From contig CAJWVP010000096.1 of NCBI GenBank assembly GCA_913048145.1, forward strand, positions 1 to 9,398: 9,398 bases of DNA, given 5' to 3'. The position numbers and the translations under genes were made by a program. Shown in pieces: positions 5,703 through 9,398 of the stretch. Below the pieces are notes generated by a model. That model was not told the DNA's origin and did no database searches. It was given only the letters and a program-made list of their open reading frames with translations. The DNA is from an uncultured Rhodospirillaceae bacterium (lineage in GTDB: Bacteria > Pseudomonadota > Alphaproteobacteria > Rhodospirillales > Casp-alpha2). Within the stretch, counting starts at the first letter, position 1. Every line of letters starts with the position of its first letter.

Positions 5703-7364
5703 ATGAGCAATAAATTGACAATCGCCCTTGCGCAGATCAACCCGACAGTTGGTGATCTCTCCGGAAACGTCGAGCGCATCCGTTTGGCTGCAGAGGAAGC
5801 CGCCAAGGGAGGGGCGGATCTGGTCGTGTATGGTGAACTTGTCGTCAGCGGCTATCCTCCGGAGGATCTCGTGCTAAAATCGGCCTTTCAGGACGCCGTG
5901 GCGCAAGCCGTGAACGAGCTAGCCGCGGATACCGTTGATGGTGGACCGGGGTTGTTGATCAGTGCGCCGTGGCGGGTGGACGATGTGCTCTATAATGCCG
6001 CCCTCATGCTGGATGGTGGCGACGTCACGGCTGTGCGGTTAAAACATGAGCTGCCAAATTACGGCGTATTTGACGAGAAACGGGTCTTCGCGCCTGGCCC
6101 ACTCCCGGGCCCTGTTTCGTTTCGTGGCGTTCGGCTTGGCGTCATGGTCTGTGAGGATATGTGGTTTCCGGACGTGGCAGAATGCCTTGACGAATCTGGC
6201 GCCGAGATGTTCGTCGTATTGAACGGATCGCCGTTCGAAACAGACAAGCTGGACGAGCGCTTGAATTTTGCCGTGGCCCGGACCTCTGAGGCCGGTCTGC
6301 CGCTCATCTATGTCAATCTGGTGGGTGGCCAAGATGAATTGGTATTCGACGGCGGCTCCTTTGTATTGGGGGCGGATCATAGTCTTCGCGCGAAGGCCCA
6401 GCCGTTTGTCGATGAGGTGTTGCTCACCAAATGGCGTCAGGCCGGCGATGGGTGGGTCTGCGATCAAGGCACCTTGGCGTCCGATGGCGAGTTGTTGGAA
6501 GCCACCTATCGGGCGATGGTGTTGGGGCTTCGGGATTACGTGGGCAAGAACCGCTTCCCGGGCGTCATTCTCGGCATGTCCGGCGGCATCGACAGCGCCC
6601 TCTCGGCGGCCGTGGCCGTGGATGCTTTGGGCTCAGATCGGGTGCATTGCGTAATGATGCCCTCGCCCTACACGTCTCAAGATAGCCTGGATGATGCCGC
6701 GGAATGCGCGGACTATCTGGGCGCGCGTCTGGACCAGGTAAGCATTGAGCCGGCCATGCAGGCTTTCGCCGCTATGTTGACCGATCAATTCAAAGACACG
6801 GAAAGCGATACGACGGAAGAGAACGTTCAGGCCCGTTCGCGAGGGATCACCCTGATGGCGCTCTCCAACAAGTTTGGATCCATGGTTCTTTCCACCGGCA
6901 ACAAGTCCGAGATGTCGGTCGGTTACTCCACGCTTTACGGTGACATGTGCGGTGGGTATTCGGTCCTAAAGGACGTCTACAAGACTACGGTCTATGCCTT
7001 GTCGAGTTGGCGCAACCAGCACAAGCCTGTCGGTGTCTGGGGTCCAGACGGGCGCGTGATCCCCGAACGGATCCTCACCAAGGCGCCAACAGCGGAACTG
7101 AAACCAGATCAGACGGACCAAGACAACTTGCCGCCCTATGATCAGCTGGACGACATTCTGTATTGCCTGATCGAAGAGGATATGGCACTCGCCGATATCG
7201 TCGCGCGCGGCCACGAAGAGGCCACGGTCTTGCGGGTTTGGCGGATGCTGGACTTGGCCGAGTACAAACGCCGCCAAGCGCCTCCCGGCGTCAAAACGAC
7301 ACGGCGGGCTTTCGGCCGGGATCGTCGATATCCGATAACCAATGGCTTCCGTGGTCAGGTATGA
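5703..7364 (+). CDS. nadE: Glutamine-dependent NAD+ synthase
   Basis: The product has 553 residues and two domains, the usual size of the glutamine-hydrolysing form (EC 6.3.5.1). It makes NAD+ from deamido-NAD+, ATP and glutamine in the cytoplasm. The N-terminal nitrilase-like amidase domain (about 1-255) has the triad E45 (YGELVVSGYPP), K114 (KHELPNYGVFDEKRVF) and C150 (VMVCEDMWF). The C-terminal synthetase domain has the PP-loop SGGIDS (293-298), STGNKSEMSVGYSTLYGD (397-414), KPDQTDQDNLPPYDQLDDIL (467-486), and the end motif RRYPITNGF (541-549). The start is forced: an in-frame TAA lies 12 nt before the ATG. No Shine-Dalgarno sequence is visible, and a TTGACA element is very close, so the mRNA may be leaderless. 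Its last codons overlap the cysS start. All catalytic residues are present, so full activity is expected. Confidence 0.97.
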   Translation: MSNKLTIALAQINPTVGDLSGNVERIRLAAEEAAKGGADLVVYGELVVSGYPPEDLVLKSAFQDAVAQAVNELAADTVDGGPGLLISAPWRVDDVLYNAALMLDGGDVTAVRLKHELPNYGVFDEKRVFAPGPLPGPVSFRGVRLGVMVCEDMWFPDVAECLDESGAEMFVVLNGSPFETDKLDERLNFAVARTSEAGLPLIYVNLVGGQDELVFDGGSFVLGADHSLRAKAQPFVDEVLLTKWRQAGDGWVCDQGTLASDGELLEATYRAMVLGLRDYVGKNRFPGVILGMSGGIDSALSAAVAVDALGSDRVHCVMMPSPYTSQDSLDDAAECADYLGARLDQVSIEPAMQAFAAMLTDQFKDTESDTTEENVQARSRGITLMALSNKFGSMVLSTGNKSEMSVGYSTLYGDMCGGYSVLKDVYKTTVYALSSWRNQHKPVGVWGPDGRVIPERILTKAPTAELKPDQTDQDNLPPYDQLDDILYCLIEEDMALADIVARGHEEATVLRVWRMLDLAEYKRRQAPPGVKTTRRAFGRDRRYPITNGFRGQV

Positions 7365-8698
7365 CGACCATGCGCATCTACGATACGCTCAGCCGTGCGA
7401 AGGTGGATTTCCAGCCCCTGGACCCTGATCATGTGCGAATCTACGTGTGCGGCCCCACGGTGTATGATTATGCGCACATCGGGAACGCTAGACCGGTCGT
7501 CATTTTTGACGTGTTGGTGCGGTTGATGCGCCGGTTGTTCCCCAAGGTCACTTACGTGCGAAACATCACTGATATTGATGACAAGATTAATGCGCGGGCC
7601 CTGGAATCGGGTCGTGATATTCGCGAAATCACCGAAGAGACTGCCAAGGTCTATCACGAAGACATGGCGGCAGTGGGCGCTTTGCCGCCGGATGTTGAGC
7701 CCCGCGCCACCGAACACGTCACGCAAATGATTGCTATGATCGAGAACCTGATCGCCAACGGCCACGCCTACGAAGCCGAGGGTCATGTCCTGTTCAGCGT
7801 GCCCTCCATGGCCGATTATGGGAGGCTTTCAAAATTGGACCGCCGCGAAATCGTCGCCGGTGCGCGAGTCGATGTTGCGCCCTATAAGAAGGACGCTCAG
7901 GACTTTGTGCTGTGGAAGCCATCCGATCTGGAGGCCCCTGGATGGGGCAGCCCCTGGGGACGTGGCCGGCCCGGCTGGCACATCGAGTGCTCGGCCATGA
8001 GCTATGAGCATTTGGGTGACAAGTTCGATATTCACGGCGGGGGCGTTGATCTGGTCTTTCCGCATCATGAGAACGAAATCGCCCAATCCAAATGTGCACT
8101 TGGCGCGGATGCCTTCGCGACTTATTGGATGCACAACGGCTATCTCATGAGTGAAGGCGAGAAGATGTCCAAATCCTTGGGCAACTTCTACACCGTGCAT
8201 GAGTTGTTGGAGGAGTTTCCCGGCGAGGCGATTCGTTTGCTCCTCTTACAGACCCATTATCGCCAGCCATTGGACTTTACTAAGGCGGGTATAGCCGAGG
8301 CGCGCCGCACCATGGACCGCTGGCACCGCGCGGCGGACGGCGTTGATCCAGATAGCCCGGTAGCGCAAACTGTTATGGACGCCCTGGCTGACGATCTGAA
8401 CACGCCAAAGGCCATCGCCGAATTGCATCAGCTGTCCACATCTGACCCTGCCAGCTTTTTGGCGAGCGCGCGGCTCATGGGTTTTTTTGGACAATCCGCC
8501 GAGGATTGGCTGAAGTGGAAGCCGCCGAAATCGGTGGCCGGGCTGGACGATGCGGCCATTGACGCCTTGATTAAAGAACGTGTACAGGCCCGTCAGAATA
8601 AGGATTTTGCGACTTCCGATCGGATTCGCGATGACCTGGCCGCCCAAGGCATCGTCTTGGAGGATGGTCCCGCCGGAACCACCTGGCGCAGCGGCTAG
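7361..8698 (+). CDS. cysS: Cysteinyl-tRNA synthetase
   Basis: The product has 445 residues and is a class I aminoacyl-tRNA synthetase (EC 6.1.1.16) that charges tRNA-Cys. Signatures are YVCGPTVYDYAHIGNARP (28-45), with HIGN replacing HIGH as in many alphaproteobacteria, VRNITDIDDKI (66-76), GWHIECSAM (205-213), DIHGGGVDLVFPHHENEIAQ (223-242) and GEKMSKSLGNF (266-276). The zinc ligands expected for specificity are C30, C210, H235 and E239. The C-terminal tRNA-binding end (RIRDDLAAQGIVLEDGPAGTTW) is intact. I chose ATG 7361, which overlaps the nadE stop as ATGA and suggests translational coupling. ATG 7370 (MRIYDTL) is equally consistent with homologues and loses three residues. Longer upstream starts inside nadE add unrelated sequence and are rejected. 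Co-transcription with nadE is inferred from the overlap. Confidence 0.96.
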   Translation: MTTMRIYDTLSRAKVDFQPLDPDHVRIYVCGPTVYDYAHIGNARPVVIFDVLVRLMRRLFPKVTYVRNITDIDDKINARALESGRDIREITEETAKVYHEDMAAVGALPPDVEPRATEHVTQMIAMIENLIANGHAYEAEGHVLFSVPSMADYGRLSKLDRREIVAGARVDVAPYKKDAQDFVLWKPSDLEAPGWGSPWGRGRPGWHIECSAMSYEHLGDKFDIHGGGVDLVFPHHENEIAQSKCALGADAFATYWMHNGYLMSEGEKMSKSLGNFYTVHELLEEFPGEAIRLLLLQTHYRQPLDFTKAGIAEARRTMDRWHRAADGVDPDSPVAQTVMDALADDLNTPKAIAELHQLSTSDPASFLASARLMGFFGQSAEDWLKWKPPKSVAGLDDAAIDALIKERVQARQNKDFATSDRIRDDLAAQGIVLEDGPAGTTWRSG

Positions 8699-8714
8699 GC
8701 CGTTGACGGCGTGG

Positions 8715-8733
8715 GACATGGGTGTGCCATGTC
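8715..8733 (+). terminator. Hairpin after cysS, possible terminator
   Basis: GACATGG (8715-8721) and CCATGTC (8727-8733) form a perfect 7-bp stem with a 5-nt loop, 16 nt after the cysS stop. The following bases (TGCGTTAATTTC) are only partly T-rich, so termination would be weak. It belongs to a wider cluster of CATGG/CCATG palindromes up to 8779. Confidence 0.4.
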
Positions 8734-8744
8734 TGCGTTAATTT

Positions 8745-8779
8745 CATGGTAACCATGGGCAGCGCACACTACGCCCATG
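8745..8779. repeat. Overlapping CATGG/CCATG palindromes ahead of mlaA
   Basis: CATGG-TAA-CCATG (8745-8757) is a perfect 5-bp palindrome. CATGGGC (8754-8760) and GCCCATG (8773-8779) form a perfect 7-bp inverted repeat whose right arm contains the mlaA start codon. The two share bases 8754-8757, so only one can form at a time in RNA. The second would fold the ATG into a stem, which could limit translation of mlaA. The arrangement could also be a DNA operator. Confidence 0.5.
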
Positions 8780-9398
8780 AACAGTGAACATGGGATTTCG
8801 CCGTCTCGGCGATGGATTTTGATTTTGGCAATCAGCATTTTGGCGCAAGGTTGCGCTATCTCGCCTGATCCCAATGACCGCCTAGCAATGGCCGAGTACG
8901 AAGAGGTCAATGATCCATTCGAACACGGTAATCGCGGCATTTTTATGTTTAATCGGATCGTCGACCGGATGGCCTTGAAGCCCGCGGCGACAGCCTATCG
9001 TGATTACTTGCCTACGTTCTTGACAGGCCGGGTCCGCAACGTCCTCGCTAATTTTCGCGCACCAGTCATATTTCTCAACGACCTTCTCCAGGGTGAGGTG
9101 CCTCGAGCACTGCAAACCTTAAGCCGCTTTGTCGTGAACTCGACGATCGGTCTTGTGGGGCTTTTCGATATGGCTAGCACCATGAATATGGAAGGTCACG
9201 ATGAGGATTTCGGGCAGACACTGGCGGTCTGGGGTGTACCCGAAGGTCCGTTCATCATGTTGCCCGTTTTTGGACCGTCCAATCCACGCGACACCGTGGG
9301 CAAAGTTGTCGACTTCCTCATCGATCCGCTGCGTATCTGGGCTTCGAATTCAAACCGCGATTGGGTATCCTTCGTGCGCGCCGGCACGCAGCCCGTTG
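8777..9398 (+). CDS. mlaA: MlaA/VacJ family outer-membrane lipoprotein, C-terminus cut by window edge
   Basis: The frame is open from ATG 8777 to the window end, giving 207 residues of a family usually about 240-280 long. MlaA sits in the outer membrane and removes misplaced phospholipids from the outer leaflet, passing them to MlaC and the MlaFEDB complex. The N-terminus has a positively charged start (RR 11-12), a hydrophobic stretch (13-23), and the lipid-attachment site LAQGC with C26. Q at -2 and A at -3 make a loose but permitted lipobox. Residue +2 is Ala, not Asp, which fits outer-membrane sorting. Family segments are NDPFEHGNRGIFMFN (45-59), KPAATAYRDYLP (68-79), NSTIGLVGLFD (121-131), EDFGQTLAVWGVPEGPF (143-159) and LPVFGPSNPRD (162-172). 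No clear Shine-Dalgarno sequence precedes the ATG, which lies in a palindrome arm. Other mla genes may follow beyond the window. Confidence 0.93.
   Translation, partial: MNSEHGISPSRRWILILAISILAQGCAISPDPNDRLAMAEYEEVNDPFEHGNRGIFMFNRIVDRMALKPAATAYRDYLPTFLTGRVRNVLANFRAPVIFLNDLLQGEVPRALQTLSRFVVNSTIGLVGLFDMASTMNMEGHDEDFGQTLAVWGVPEGPFIMLPVFGPSNPRDTVGKVVDFLIDPLRIWASNSNRDWVSFVRAGTQPV

Noticed and set aside
6039..6467. 142-residue frame antisense to nadE
   Set aside because: It is a shadow of the conserved amidase domain on the other strand with no start signal or family resemblance.
7163..7360. Long upstream extension of cysS inside nadE
   Set aside because: The added 66 residues are an out-of-frame reading of nadE with low-complexity Arg/Gly composition and do not match CysS.
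8246..8719. 157-residue frame antisense to cysS
   Set aside because: It lies opposite conserved cysS sequence, has no recognisable domain or ribosome site, and looks like a by-product of codon use.
1..9398. A novel defence, mobile or biosynthetic system
   Set aside because: I looked for repeats arrays, transposases, integrases, toxin-antitoxin pairs and clustered unknown genes on both strands. All large frames belong to known housekeeping families except the DUF3422 protein, which is a known family of unknown function.

Overview
The window reads as a chromosomal core-gene region of an alphaproteobacterium. The evidence is a SAM-II (metA-type) riboswitch ahead of a MetZ-type sulfhydrylase gene, a DUF3422 protein, and a cysteinyl-tRNA synthetase with HIGN in place of HIGH. 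Base composition looks like the mid-to-high 50s percent GC by eye. An affiliation near Rhodospirillales is a guess. I see no transposase, phage gene, CRISPR array, tRNA or rRNA.

Minus-strand block (1-3965). Read in the transcribed direction, it starts with a DUF3422 membrane protein (3965-2676) that has its own promoter. Next is metZ (2465-1254), behind a roughly 150-nt leader carrying a SAM-II aptamer and terminator-like hairpins. Then come a pcaC-like carboxymuconolactone decarboxylase (1133-744, TTG start) and a luciferase-like flavin-dependent oxidoreductase (747 to beyond base 1). The last two overlap by 4 nt (ATGA) and are probably translationally coupled. The flavin oxidoreductase is cut by the left window edge.

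Plus-strand block (4070-9398). tldD (4070-5503) is divergent from the DUF3422 gene. After a 199-bp gap come nadE (glutamine-dependent NAD+ synthase, 5703-7364) and cysS (7361-8698), which overlap by 4 nt. Then a 78-bp spacer full of CATGG/CCATG palindromes leads to mlaA/vacJ (8777 to beyond 9398), cut by the right edge. nadE has no visible Shine-Dalgarno sequence, and a TTGACA promoter-like element lies so close to its ATG that the mRNA may be leaderless.

How the genes relate. metZ makes homocysteine for methionine and SAM synthesis, and its leader should sense SAM and shut the gene off when SAM is plentiful. The other genes belong to unrelated housekeeping functions: NAD+ synthesis, cysteine charging of tRNA, peptide maturation by TldD/TldE, and outer-membrane lipid asymmetry. 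The pcaC-like/flavin oxidoreductase pair is the only part that looks accessory. I found no candidate for a wholly new system. The most informative structure is the metZ leader, whose pairing alternatives suggest a specific SAM-dependent attenuation mechanism.
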